A stretch of 32,288 nt of DNA from an uncultured Elusimicrobium sp. (GCA_902766765.1 CACXER010000003.1:1-32288); one strand, 5' to 3'. Counted from the stretch's first letter, positions 17,873-25,847 are shown. Notes: generated by a model from the sequence alone, not told the origin. A program made the numbers and translations.

Positions 17873-19013
17873 CGATTGGTTTTTACAGTTACAAACCCGC
17901 ACCGCGTGTAATCGTGGGGCGGGTTTAGTTGCGTTTAAGGCGCTACTGGCGCGGCTTGAAAATCCGCAAAAAAAATACAAAATTATTCACGTGGCGGGCA
18001 CAAACGGAAAAGGCACCGTTTGCATACTGCTTGCGCACGTATTAAGAGCGGCAGGGGAAAAAACGGGGCTGTTCGTTTCGCCGCATTTGATTTCACCAAC
18101 GGAGCGCATTCAACTTGACGGCCTGGAAATTACGCCGGAAGATTTCAGGAGTGCGGTGGAAAAAGTTCTCACGCAAGCGCAGGAGCCGCTGAATTTATTT
18201 GAAGTTCTAACCGCTGCCGCGCTGGTGTATTTTGCCGAAAAAAAGGCGCAATACGTCGTGCTGGAAACAGGGCTCGGCGGGCGCAAAGACCCGACCAATG
18301 TGTGCGCGCCTGTTCTTTCTATTATTACTTCTGTGGGGTTGGATCACACACATATTTTAGGCGACACGTTGGAAAAAATTGCGGCTGAAAAAGCGGGGAT
18401 TATTAAACCCGGGGTGCCGATGCTCTGCGGTTATTTGCCTCCCGAAGCCACGCGCGTGGTGGAAGAAACGGCGCGCGAAAGGAAAGCCCCTGTGGAAATT
18501 GTATGTACGAAAATACCTTCGGGAAATGCGCAAGAACAAAATAAACAGTTGGTACGGCGCGCGGCGAATTTATTGGGAATTTCAGATGATATTTTGCAAC
18601 GCAGTTTGGAAACGGTACGGATACCCGGGCGGTTTGAAATTTTTCCGTGCGGGGAAAAAACAATTATTTTAGACGGGGCGCACAATCCGCAAGCCGTGGA
18701 AAATTTGCTTGCGTTTTGGCAGAAGACGCCGTTTGCCCAAAAACGCACAACGGTTTTGTGCGCGTTTATGCAAGATAAAGATTATCCGCAAATGCTTGCT
18801 ATGTTATCCGCGCATTTTAAGACGGGGATTGCAACGGCTGTTTCTTCGCCGCGCGCGGCGGGAAAAGAATTGCTTGCGCCCTTGTTGCCGCCCGGTTGGG
18901 AGTTTATTTCAGACGTTTCTACCGCACTCACGCGTGCACAAGAACAGGCCGAGGTTATTTTAGTAACGGGCTCGTTTTATCTCGTGGGCGAAGTGAGAAA
19001 ATTATTGCGGTAA
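17862..19013 (+). CDS. folC: folylpolyglutamate / dihydrofolate synthase
   Basis: Adds glutamate to folates and possibly to dihydropteroate. The 383-residue protein has the Mur-ligase-type P loop AGTNGKGT (45-52), the folate-binding [13 protein letters not shown] stretch near 75-87, [14 protein letters not shown] near 134-147 and the DGAHNP motif near 275. It is a little shorter than E. coli FolC (422). Starts inside the last codons of murA, so it belongs to the prfA-prmC-murA-folC operon. Its 3' end overlaps the end of prepilin C on the other strand by 12 bases; no terminator is visible. Confidence 0.93.
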   Translation: MNFNDWFLQLQTRTACNRGAGLVAFKALLARLENPQKKYKIIHVAGTNGKGTVCILLAHVLRAAGEKTGLFVSPHLISPTERIQLDGLEITPEDFRSAVEKVLTQAQEPLNLFEVLTAAALVYFAEKKAQYVVLETGLGGRKDPTNVCAPVLSIITSVGLDHTHILGDTLEKIAAEKAGIIKPGVPMLCGYLPPEATRVVEETARERKAPVEIVCTKIPSGNAQEQNKQLVRRAANLLGISDDILQRSLETVRIPGRFEIFPCGEKTIILDGAHNPQAVENLLAFWQKTPFAQKRTTVLCAFMQDKDYPQMLAMLSAHFKTGIATAVSSPRAAGKELLAPLLPPGWEFISDVSTALTRAQEQAEVILVTGSFYLVGEVRKLLR

Positions 19014-19499
19014 TTGTAAGGAATGACATATCTTTTGCCCTAAAGTGGTATGGGAAACACAAAGCCACTTTCCTAAAACGGAAGCATTGGCCGACGTGTG
19101 TTGGTAATATTTCCAGATTTCAAAATCGCTAGCAGCAGTACAAACTGTGTATCCGGTTGCATGTCCCGGACAATATAATAATTCCATACTTTGATTCATG
19201 CCGCCGAAGTCAAATACAAAATTATCCCCACAAACGTAAGAAGTTGCTCCTGTGGCAGCAGCGTGGCAACTGGCAGGCATATCTATATCAAAGACGGAAG
19301 GGTCCCTTGAATAAGCGTTATTAGCCAGGTAGTAGTTTTCTTGGGCGTCGGCTATACTTCTCATCATAGGCAACATAGCGGCTGTTCTGGATTTTACAAC
19401 GGCCACTTTATATTGCGGCAAGGCCACCGCCGCCAAAATGCCGATGATGAGGACAACGACTAACAATTCTATTAGCGTAAATGCTTTTTCGTTTTTCAT
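19002..19499 (-). CDS. type IV prepilin-like protein C (orphan)
   Basis: A 165-residue prepilin: leader MKNEKA, cleavage before Phe7 with Ala at -1, helix [24 protein letters not shown] with Glu11 as mature Glu5. Then [15 protein letters not shown] and FDIDMP, followed by a Cys-rich globular part ending in [17 protein letters not shown], the same paired-Cys block as in prepilins A, B and D. AGGAG lies seven bases before the ATG. The last 12 bases overlap the 3' end of folC on the other strand. Leader and promoter are nearly the same as for prepilin A, so the two are recent cassette copies with diverged bodies. Confidence 0.9.
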   Translation of the reverse strand: MKNEKAFTLIELLVVVLIIGILAAVALPQYKVAVVKSRTAAMLPMMRSIADAQENYYLANNAYSRDPSVFDIDMPASCHAAATGATSYVCGDNFVFDFGGMNQSMELLYCPGHATGYTVCTAASDFEIWKYYQHTSANASVLGKWLCVSHTTLGQKICHSLQLPQ

Positions 19500-19534
19500 G
19501 TTTTTGCTCCTGTGTTGTTTTTTACTAACACTCT

Positions 19535-19562
19535 ATTATTGTTTTTTTTTTTGGTTTGTCAA
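19535..19562 (-). promoter_or_regulatory. sigma-70 promoter of prepilin C with 11-A spacer
   Basis: Minus strand: TTGACA (19562-19557), 16-base spacer with 11 consecutive A, then AATAAT (19540-19535). Perfect -35; same -10 and flanks as prepilin A. Confidence 0.75.
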
Positions 19563-19602
19563 GAGGGGAATTTGTAAGTAGGGCTGTTCGTCCTAAAAAT
19601 CA

Positions 19603-19632
19603 TTGACAGCGCCCCCGTTATTGTGGTTAAAT
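19603..19632 (+). promoter_or_regulatory. probable promoter of the coiled-coil gene
   Basis: TTGACA (19603-19608), 18-base spacer, TTAAAT (19627-19632), about 30 bases before the ATG. GGGAG at 19653-19657 is the ribosome binding site. Confidence 0.55.
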
Positions 19633-19661
19633 GAAAATATACTCTGTTTTGTGGGAGCGTT

Positions 19662-21374
19662 ATGGCTTTAGAAAATAATTCCAACGGACAAGGCGATATT
19701 GCCCAATTCCTAGAAAAATTTAAAGATCCTAACTTAAACACCTTTAATTTTACACCTGCTTCCCAGCGGGAAAAATCGGCGCCCGATACGTCGGCGCAAT
19801 ACGAACGCTCCTTCGAAAAATTAGAGCGTAAAGTGCAAGAGTTGGAAGAAAAATTTGACGTTTCCGCGCATCAAAACGAACTTATTCTATCCGAACTGGC
19901 CCATACACGCGAACACATTGAACGCCAAAAAGACCGCGATTCGTTTATTGAACATTTGTCTTTTTCTATTGCTAATTTGCGCGCGAGTGTAGAAAATTTA
20001 ACCCGCGCCCAACAAGATCGTTCCTACGCCTTGCGCGAGCCTGATGTGGAACGTAATTTTGATTCGTTCCCGCGTCCGGTTTCCCACGAGCCGATTCATC
20101 ATTACGAGCCCGATGTGTACCGTCAGGTACAGGAGCGCCGTCAACGGGAAGAACAGGCCGAAAAAGAACGCATTATTTCCAGTTTGCACCAAAAGGCGTC
20201 GCAATTAAAAGCCGTCAATAGTGCCTTGGACCGCGAGATTAAAAAGGTTCAACAGGAAAAAACAGAAGCCCTCAAGAAATCAGCGGAACAGGCCAAAGAA
20301 ATTTTGTCTTTGCGCACCCAACTCTCCGAGGCCGAGGCACGCTTTAAGTCCTTTAATTTTGAAGGCCGCATCATTTCTATCCGTCAGGAATATGAGCAAC
20401 GCGTAAACAGTTTGGAAACGCAACTGAAAGAAATTTCCGAAACGTGTATGAAACAAGTGGAGGAAATTGAAACGTTGCGCGCCGAAAACATCAAACTCCA
20501 CGCGGCTGCCGCAGAAAAAGAACAACTGCTGGTGCGCTTGGAAGAAAAAGAAAAGGAACTCCAATCCCTGCGCGAAGAAATGAACGCATTGCAAGACAAT
20601 AATACATTGCAAAGCCAAAACCAACAGGCCATTTTCTCCGATACGATTCGCTCGCTGGAGACCCAGCGCGATGAGTTGACCGTGCAACTCCAAGCCGCTC
20701 AGAACGAGTTGGATGCCGTGCGCGGAGAAAAAGACCAACTGGAAAAGAATTTCAAAACGCTCTTGGAGAAAATCAACGGCAACGATGCTGTTATTGAGCA
20801 ACTCAAAGAGAAAATTGAAGTGCTTGGGCAGCAAAATGAACAACTGGCGTTCCAAAATACCCGTTTAAGTGAAAAACAGACGCTCCTTTTTGAACAAACC
20901 GAACACTTGGCCCGCCAAAACGAGAACTTGGTCTCTCGTCAGGGGGAACTGAAAGAGCGGCTAAACCGGGTGGAAACTATTCCGCCCACGCCGATAGTAA
21001 CCCCGAAACAGGCCCCTGCCGAAACTGCCCCAACGAATACGACGAAACAGATTGTTCCGGCGGCTCCGGCGGCTCAAAAACCCGTGGAAACTCCGGTCCA
21101 ACCACCGGCTGAAACGGTAAAGCCAGCCCCTCAAGCCGCGGCTGAGCCCACTGAAAAAGTAACGCCCGTACAAGAGGCCCGCGTGGATAGCCCGGTGGAA
21201 ATCAACAAGCAAGCCAAACCGAAAGTGCAAACGGAAGCCGATTTGCCGGAAATCAAGGTGGCCGATCCGGAACCTCAGTCCGAACCGGCGTTGATGGACG
21301 GGGAAGATTTTTTAGAGAAAACCGATAACTTTATCGGACGAATTAAGTGGTCTATCTTTAACGAAGACCGCTAA
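19662..21374 (+). CDS. long coiled-coil protein of unknown function
   Basis: Not recognised as a named family. The 570-residue cytoplasmic protein (no signal peptide or membrane segment) has a short N-terminal segment (DIAQFLEKFKDPNLNTF near 12-28), a first coiled coil at about 45-110, a linker rich in Pro/His around 130-150, and a long Glu/Gln/Lys heptad coiled coil from about 155 to 440. A Pro/Ala/Thr-rich disordered region follows (about 440-540), and the protein ends in a compact segment DGEDFLEKTDNFIGRIKW that may be a docking motif. Own promoter and terminator; ddl comes next. The build (coil, flexible linker, terminal peptide) resembles cytoskeletal or polar organiser proteins, but this is only resemblance. 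Confidence 0.85.
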   Translation: MALENNSNGQGDIAQFLEKFKDPNLNTFNFTPASQREKSAPDTSAQYERSFEKLERKVQELEEKFDVSAHQNELILSELAHTREHIERQKDRDSFIEHLSFSIANLRASVENLTRAQQDRSYALREPDVERNFDSFPRPVSHEPIHHYEPDVYRQVQERRQREEQAEKERIISSLHQKASQLKAVNSALDREIKKVQQEKTEALKKSAEQAKEILSLRTQLSEAEARFKSFNFEGRIISIRQEYEQRVNSLETQLKEISETCMKQVEEIETLRAENIKLHAAAAEKEQLLVRLEEKEKELQSLREEMNALQDNNTLQSQNQQAIFSDTIRSLETQRDELTVQLQAAQNELDAVRGEKDQLEKNFKTLLEKINGNDAVIEQLKEKIEVLGQQNEQLAFQNTRLSEKQTLLFEQTEHLARQNENLVSRQGELKERLNRVETIPPTPIVTPKQAPAETAPTNTTKQIVPAAPAAQKPVETPVQPPAETVKPAPQAAAEPTEKVTPVQEARVDSPVEINKQAKPKVQTEADLPEIKVADPEPQSEPALMDGEDFLEKTDNFIGRIKWSIFNEDR

Positions 21375-21379
21375 AATTT

Positions 21380-21405
21380 AGGCCTGGTGAAAATCAGGCC
21401 TTTTA
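21380..21405 (+). terminator. intrinsic terminator between the coiled-coil gene and ddl
   Basis: AGGCCTG (21380-21386) pairs with CAGGCCT (21395-21401), eight-base loop, followed by a short T run. It is weak enough that some read-through into ddl is likely; no separate ddl promoter is obvious. Confidence 0.7.
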
Positions 21406-21421
21406 TAAGGATTATTTTTGT

Positions 21422-22495
21422 ATGTCACGTTTACAAGTAGCCGTTTTGTACGGCGGAAAATCTACCGAACACGAAGTTTCTGTGCATAGTGCGCAAACCG
21501 TGGTGCAGATGTTGCAAGAAAAAAAGGACAAATACCAACTTCACCTCGTCTTTATTGATAAACAGGGCTATTGGTTCTTGCAAAATGAATGTGGGGAATC
21601 TCATCCCGATGATAAACCCATTACACCCGTACTTACACCGCAGGCCAATTTGCGCGCGTTGGATGGTTCGTGGCAAGCCAAAATAGATGTGTTCTTCCCG
21701 GTTTTACACGGCACCAACTGCGAGGACGGAACATTGCAAGGATTTTTGGAAACATTAGACGTGCCCTATGTGGGGTGCGGTGTGTTATCTTCGGCTATGG
21801 GTATGGATAAACTCATTACCAAACTGATTGCGCAATGTGCGGGCATTCCCGTATTACCTTTTTATCCGGTGCACCGAGACGCGGCCTACGACGCGCAGGC
21901 CTTGGAAACGTGGGTAAAAGAACAAGGTCTTCCGGTGTTTGTTAAACCGGTACGGTTGGGTTCATCCGTCGGCGTGCGAAAAGTGAAAACGATGGACGAA
22001 TTAAAACCCGCGATTGATTTTGCGTTACAATTTGATACGGATGTAATGGTGGAAAAAGGCGTGGATCACGCACGCGAAATTTTCTGCGCATTGTATGGGG
22101 AGCGCGGGAACTTGAAATCTTCCGCGTGCGGTGAACTGCGGATGTTGGCCGGGGAATTTTTTGATTACAACGCTAAATATCTGGTGGAAGGCGGCTGCGA
22201 AACAAAAGTTCCGGCGGATATTCCGGCGGATATCGCCGCGGGTATGCGTGCCGATAGTGAGGCCATTTTCCGCGCGCTTAACGGCAGCGGGCTGGCCCGT
22301 GCAGATTTTTTGATGGATAAAGACGGTGCGTATTATTTTTCCGAAATCAATACGCTCCCCGGTATGAGTCATACCAGTTTATTCCCGCAACTCTTTGAAG
22401 CCAGCGGGGAAGAATATTCCCAAATTTTAGACGGACTTATTGAACAGGCGATTGCCGTACACGCCCGTAAAGAGTCGCTTGCTCTGAACCGATAA
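21422..22495 (+). CDS. ddl: D-alanine--D-alanine ligase
   Basis: ATP-grasp ligase making the D-Ala-D-Ala end of the peptidoglycan precursor. 357 residues: GGKSTEHEVSVHSA at the N terminus, KPVRLGSSVGV around 174-184, the DYNAKY loop whose Tyr marks D-Ala rather than D-lactate ligases, and the metal-binding EINTLPGMSHTSLFP near 303-317. AAGGA precedes the ATG at a spacing of about ten. It sits one base before the next gene. With murA, it makes this part of the window rich in cell-wall genes. Confidence 0.96.
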   Translation: MSRLQVAVLYGGKSTEHEVSVHSAQTVVQMLQEKKDKYQLHLVFIDKQGYWFLQNECGESHPDDKPITPVLTPQANLRALDGSWQAKIDVFFPVLHGTNCEDGTLQGFLETLDVPYVGCGVLSSAMGMDKLITKLIAQCAGIPVLPFYPVHRDAAYDAQALETWVKEQGLPVFVKPVRLGSSVGVRKVKTMDELKPAIDFALQFDTDVMVEKGVDHAREIFCALYGERGNLKSSACGELRMLAGEFFDYNAKYLVEGGCETKVPADIPADIAAGMRADSEAIFRALNGSGLARADFLMDKDGAYYFSEINTLPGMSHTSLFPQLFEASGEEYSQILDGLIEQAIAVHARKESLALNR

Positions 22496-22496
22496 T

Positions 22497-22952
22497 ATGG
22501 AAAAATTCAAAAACTATTTTTTGGAACTGAATCCGTGGGTCAAAGTAGTGTTGTTTTTTTGCGTGATTGGCCTGCTGTCCAACGCCGGGCTCGTGGGGAA
22601 GGATTGGGCTAACCACGGTATTTTACTGCGGCTTCATATCGGATTTTTTATCTTATATATTGGGCAAGTTGTTTTTATCTTGTGTCACGAACGGATGGTG
22701 TGGGTGTTGGCCGCGTTGCAAGGGATCATCGCGCTACTTACAAATGCCGATTTTACCTTTATGCCGCTGGTGCATTTTTTGGGGAACGTCGTGTATATGT
22801 GTTGGCCGGATCCGTCTTTGGAATATACAAAAGTTTATCAATATATTATGATTTCGCTTGCCTTTACACTTCAAATGCTCAGTGCTTACATCTTACTTAG
22901 TTTGCTTCCGCCGTCCGCCAAAAAAAACGGGCAACCGCAAAACGCCGAGTAG
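22497..22952 (+). CDS. small four-helix membrane protein, unknown
   Basis: No family recognised. 151 residues with about four hydrophobic helices (near 16-30, 43-63, 67-84 and 115-138) and a short polar C-terminal tail (PPSAKKNGQPQNAE). Helix 2-3 contains Cys-His-Glu (CHERMVW) between membrane segments. Starts one base after the ddl stop, so it is co-transcribed with ddl and depends on coupling, as no separate ribosome binding site is visible. The operon position suggests an envelope role, but nothing in the sequence says which. Confidence 0.8.
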   Translation: MEKFKNYFLELNPWVKVVLFFCVIGLLSNAGLVGKDWANHGILLRLHIGFFILYIGQVVFILCHERMVWVLAALQGIIALLTNADFTFMPLVHFLGNVVYMCWPDPSLEYTKVYQYIMISLAFTLQMLSAYILLSLLPPSAKKNGQPQNAE

Positions 22953-22969
22953 CGTAGCGAATCTCTACG
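22951..22969 (+). terminator. possible weak terminator after the membrane protein gene
   Basis: GCGTAG / CTACGC 6-bp stem with seven-base loop covering the stop codon region, followed only after 15 bases by a T-rich stretch. Weak. Confidence 0.3.
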
Positions 22970-23019
22970 CGCCCGGTCTTCATTATTTGTTCTTTTCTCC
23001 CGTCGTAAAATAAAAGGGC

Positions 23020-23047
23020 TTGACTTTGTTTTTTTTTTTGCTAGAAT
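23020..23047 (+). promoter_or_regulatory. promoter of prepilin D with 11-T spacer
   Basis: TTGACT (23020-23025), 16-base spacer with 11 consecutive T (23029-23039) and TGC, then TAGAAT (23042-23047). Same plan as the prepilin B promoter. Confidence 0.75.
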
Positions 23048-23080
23048 TTCCATATATTAAATTCCTGTGGAGGGATATAT

Positions 23081-23575
23081 ATGCAAAAGAAAAGTGTTTT
23101 TAAGAGTTGTTTAGACGCCAACGCATTTACGCTCATTGAACTGCTCGTTGTTGTTCTCATCATTGGTATTTTGGCGGCGGTGGCCTTGCCGCAATATAAT
23201 TTAGCCGTTGCCAAAGCGCGGGTGAATAGATTATTACCTCTTATGAAAAGTATTGAAAACGCACAAGAAGTATATAAAATAGCCAACGGCACTTACGCCG
23301 CCGATTTTACACTGCTTGATATTGACATGCCCGCGGGCGCGGTTACCACGACACCGCAAAGTATTGACTATTCAAACTTTGTTTGTGGCTTATATACAAA
23401 TTCATTGCTTTGTACAGACAGACAAGATTCCGTTGCTTTGGAGAGTGTGTATAATTCTCACATGATTTGTTGGGCACAAAATAGTACTTCGTCACAAAGT
23501 ATTTGCAAAGCTGTTTGCAAAGTAAACACATTGTACACAACGGGATCGCCCCATTGTGATTTTGCACACCATTAA
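23081..23575 (+). CDS. type IV prepilin-like protein D (orphan)
   Basis: A 164-residue prepilin: 15-residue leader ending in Asn-Ala15, cleavage before Phe16, helix [24 protein letters not shown] with Glu20 as mature Glu5. Then AQEVYKIANGTYAADF and LDIDMPAG as in prepilin C, and a short Cys-containing end with MICWAQNS and SICKAVCKV. The ribosome binding site GGAGGG and the following ATATATATG nearly repeat those of prepilin B. Its stop overlaps the stop of ruvC on the other strand by four bases. It sits between an envelope operon and the yebC-ruvC operon with no pilus genes near. Confidence 0.9.
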   Translation: MQKKSVFKSCLDANAFTLIELLVVVLIIGILAAVALPQYNLAVAKARVNRLLPLMKSIENAQEVYKIANGTYAADFTLLDIDMPAGAVTTTPQSIDYSNFVCGLYTNSLLCTDRQDSVALESVYNSHMICWAQNSTSSQSICKAVCKVNTLYTTGSPHCDFAHH

Positions 23576-24129
23576 TTTCTCTTTTTAATTTGTTGTTCGC
23601 GGGCGGCTTTTAACTTCTCTAAAAAGGCAGCTTTTACATTGATTTGATGAGCCAGCGGATTTGTTTTTAAGTGGCAAATTCCAATGGCTACTGCATCGGC
23701 GGTATCATCGGGAGAGGGGGCTTTATCTAAGTTCAGCGTCAGTTGTACCATACGCTGAACTTGTTTTTTGTCAGCGGTGCCTGTGCCGCAAATCATCATT
23801 TTCACGCGGCGGGGGGGATAAAACGTAATTGCTTTACCGGCTTGTTCACATGCTAAAATAATCACGCCGCGCGTCATGACCGTATTTGCCATAGTGGTGG
23901 CACGCTTTAAAAAGAAGTTTTGCTCCATGGCTACTTGGTCGGGTGCGTAGGTCTTTAAAATCTGCTGAAATTGGCGGAAGATATAATCCAGCCGTTTGGG
24001 TAAATCTTGGGCGGCGTCGGTATGAATGAGCCCGCACGCGCGCAAAGAAAGAACGGAACGGGCGTTTCGTGTTACAATCGCCCATCCCGTTCTGTCTAAA
24101 CCGGGGTCAATGCCTAAAACGGTAGTCAT
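23572..24129 (-). CDS. ruvC: Holliday junction endonuclease RuvC
   Basis: Resolves Holliday junctions together with RuvAB. 185 residues from the ATG at 24129; acidic catalytic residues are Asp7 (GIDPG), Glu69 (AMEQNFF), and Asp142 and Asp145 (PDDTADAVAIGICH). The C terminus carries a basic tail. A TTG at 24141, preceded by AGAGGTG at good spacing, would add four residues; the ATG is kept because the family usually begins right before the first strand. Downstream of yebC, the common yebC-ruvC order; ruvA and ruvB are not adjacent. The end overlaps prepilin D on the other strand. Confidence 0.94.
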   Translation of the reverse strand: MTTVLGIDPGLDRTGWAIVTRNARSVLSLRACGLIHTDAAQDLPKRLDYIFRQFQQILKTYAPDQVAMEQNFFLKRATTMANTVMTRGVIILACEQAGKAITFYPPRRVKMMICGTGTADKKQVQRMVQLTLNLDKAPSPDDTADAVAIGICHLKTNPLAHQINVKAAFLEKLKAAREQQIKKRN

Positions 24130-24153
24130 TTTTTCCGTCAAGGCACACCTCTT

Positions 24154-24912
24154 TTATGCGTTGAGCTTGGCTGCCACGGCTTCGTCAATGTTGGAGTTGT
24201 CGTACACGTTTTTGGTATCGTCGTGATCGTCCAACGCTTCCAACATTTTCATCAGCGTTTCAGCGGTGTGTTCGTCTGTGACGCTGACTTCCGTATCCGG
24301 CAGCATCGTCAAATCGGCCGATTCGGGCGTAATGCCTTTTGCCTCAATGGCTTTTTTCACGGACTCTAATTCGTTCATGTCCGGGTTGGTGATCACTTCA
24401 TACACATCACCCGCGGTGCGCACATCTTCCGCGCCGGCTTCCAACGCGAGGTTCATCAAATCGTCTTCGCTGATGTCTTCTTTCTTCACGACAATCATGC
24501 CTTTGCTCTTGAACATATACGACACACAACCCGCTGTGCCGATAGAGCCGCCGTGACTGGTGAAGATTTTGCGGATTTCCGCGAACGTGCGGTTCTTGTT
24601 ATCTGTCGTGCATTCTACAATGATAGCCACGGAACCGGGGCCGTACCCTTCGTACGTGATTTCTTCATACGATACACCGGGCAATTGGCCGGTACCTTTC
24701 ATGATAGCGCGTTTGACGTTATCAGAGGGCATATTAGCGGCGCGTGCATCATCAACGGCTTTGCGCAAGCGCGGGTTTTGGTCGGGGTTGCCACCGCTCA
24801 TTTTGGCGGCAATGGTGATTTCCCGTAAAATTTTTGTGAATACTTTGCCTTTTTTGGCGTCTACGAGGGCCTTTTTGTGTTTAATACCGGCCCAGTGCGA
24901 ATGTCCACCCAT
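24154..24912 (-). CDS. yebC: YebC/TACO1 family protein
   Basis: 252 residues starting MGGHSHWAGIKHKK, the family hallmark, followed by FTKILREITIAAK, DNVKRAIMKGTG and YEGYGPGSVAI. The family includes regulators such as PmpR and the mitochondrial translation activator TACO1; recent work ties it to relief of ribosome stalling. Full length with three domains. AAGGAG stands seven bases before the ATG. First gene of the yebC-ruvC operon; a TACAAT about 40 bases upstream on the minus strand could be its -10. Confidence 0.95.
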   Translation of the reverse strand: MGGHSHWAGIKHKKALVDAKKGKVFTKILREITIAAKMSGGNPDQNPRLRKAVDDARAANMPSDNVKRAIMKGTGQLPGVSYEEITYEGYGPGSVAIIVECTTDNKNRTFAEIRKIFTSHGGSIGTAGCVSYMFKSKGMIVVKKEDISEDDLMNLALEAGAEDVRTAGDVYEVITNPDMNELESVKKAIEAKGITPESADLTMLPDTEVSVTDEHTAETLMKMLEALDDHDDTKNVYDNSNIDEAVAAKLNA

Positions 24913-24993
24913 GGGTTTGCTCCTTACTACAATAAGATACTTTATTGTACTAAATTTTAAAGTACGCGGTTAAAAATATCCTACAGCATAATT

Positions 24994-25002
24994 TGCTACA
25001 AT
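24994..25002 (+). promoter_or_regulatory. extended -10 promoter for tRNA-Arg
   Basis: TGCTACAAT, ending 10 bases before the tRNA 5' end; identical to the element before lpdA. Confidence 0.65.
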
Positions 25003-25012
25003 ACCTATACTT

Positions 25013-25085
25013 GCCCCGTTAGTTCAACTGGATAGAGCGTTGGTCTTCGGAACCAAAGATACGAGTTCGAATCTTGTACGGGGCG
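25013..25085 (+). tRNA. tRNA-Arg (anticodon TCG)
   Basis: Complete cloverleaf of 73 bases: acceptor GCCCCGT (25013-25019) pairs with ACGGGGC (25078-25084), discriminator G at 25085. Anticodon stem TTGGT/ACCAA (25040-25044/25052-25056), loop CTTCGGA, anticodon TCG at 25047-25049 reading CGA. The T arm contains GTTCGAATC. CCA is not encoded. The next T-rich bases may end transcription. Confidence 0.95.
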
Positions 25086-25193
25086 TTCTTCTTTGTAAAA
25101 TGTGAGTGGACGTTGTTGCAATTAGAAGTATCAAAAGATCAATCTAATATAAAATAAGTGTCCTATGTTAGTAAAAAAAAGGACTAGTTGAGA

Positions 25194-25199
25194 TATAAT
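25194..25199 (+). promoter_or_regulatory. TATAAT box directly before the CpXC gene
   Basis: Perfect TATAAT ending six bases before the ATG at 25206, so transcription should start at or next to the ATG. No Shine-Dalgarno is present. See the leaderless-transcript finding. Confidence 0.5.
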
Positions 25200-25205
25200 A
25201 TACCT

Positions 25206-25847
25206 ATGAAATCTATTAAAAACGAAGCATCAGTATGCTGCCCGAACCGGTGTGAAGAATTTGATGTGGAGTATTGGTCGCTTATCAGCGCAGACCAGGA
25301 CCCGGATTTGAAAACCGCCGCGCTGGGCGGGGAACTCAATTTGGTGCAGTGCCCGCAATGCGGGGCGATGTTCCACCATGATGGCGATTTGATTTATTTT
25401 GATGCGCCGGCTGAATTGCTTGTCTTCGTTTTTTCGGAAAAAAACCGCGCGCAAGAAAAAGAACTTCGCGTTAAAATGCAGCGCGATTACGAAATTATCA
25501 AAAATACGTTAGTCAAACAATTACATATCGATTTTCCTCCTGTGTGCGTGTTTGGGTTGGAAGCACTCAAACACTTGTTGGAACACGAAGAAAAAAACTC
25601 GTTTGAGTCGGAAGCAGTCGCAGCTTCGGCGGCCGCGGCGGGATTTAATGTAGTACGGTTAAAACCGTCCTACGCGCGGGAACATCATTTCCCGTATTAT
25701 GTTCCCGCACCGCAAAAGGGCCACACGCCCAACGATTATGCGGTGGCCGCCAGCAAAGTGCTCAAGAGTGGGCTGAAAAGTCCGCTGCTTTTGAACTTTA
25801 AAGACCAAATGAGCCAGGAGGGGGTAGCGACGCCGTTATTTATATGA
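25206..25847 (+). CDS. CpXC-domain protein
   Basis: 213 residues. The N-terminal half matches the CpXC domain: CCPNRC at 11-16, then EYWSLISADQDPDLK, GGELNLVQCPQCG (Cys49/Cys52) and LIYFD at about 63-67. Four cysteines in two pairs probably bind zinc; the first pair here is spaced C-P-N-R-C rather than the common C-P-x-C. Function of the family is unknown. The C-terminal half (from about residue 90) has no recognisable motif. An upstream TTG at 25188 would run through the TATAAT box and is rejected. Overlaps the cca start by four bases (ATGA), so the two are coupled. Confidence 0.8.
   Translation: MKSIKNEASVCCPNRCEEFDVEYWSLISADQDPDLKTAALGGELNLVQCPQCGAMFHHDGDLIYFDAPAELLVFVFSEKNRAQEKELRVKMQRDYEIIKNTLVKQLHIDFPPVCVFGLEALKHLLEHEEKNSFESEAVAASAAAAGFNVVRLKPSYAREHHFPYYVPAPQKGHTPNDYAVAASKVLKSGLKSPLLLNFKDQMSQEGVATPLFI

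Noticed and set aside
25188-25205. TTG start six codons upstream for the CpXC gene
   Set aside because: It overlaps a perfect TATAAT; rare start codon without a Shine-Dalgarno.
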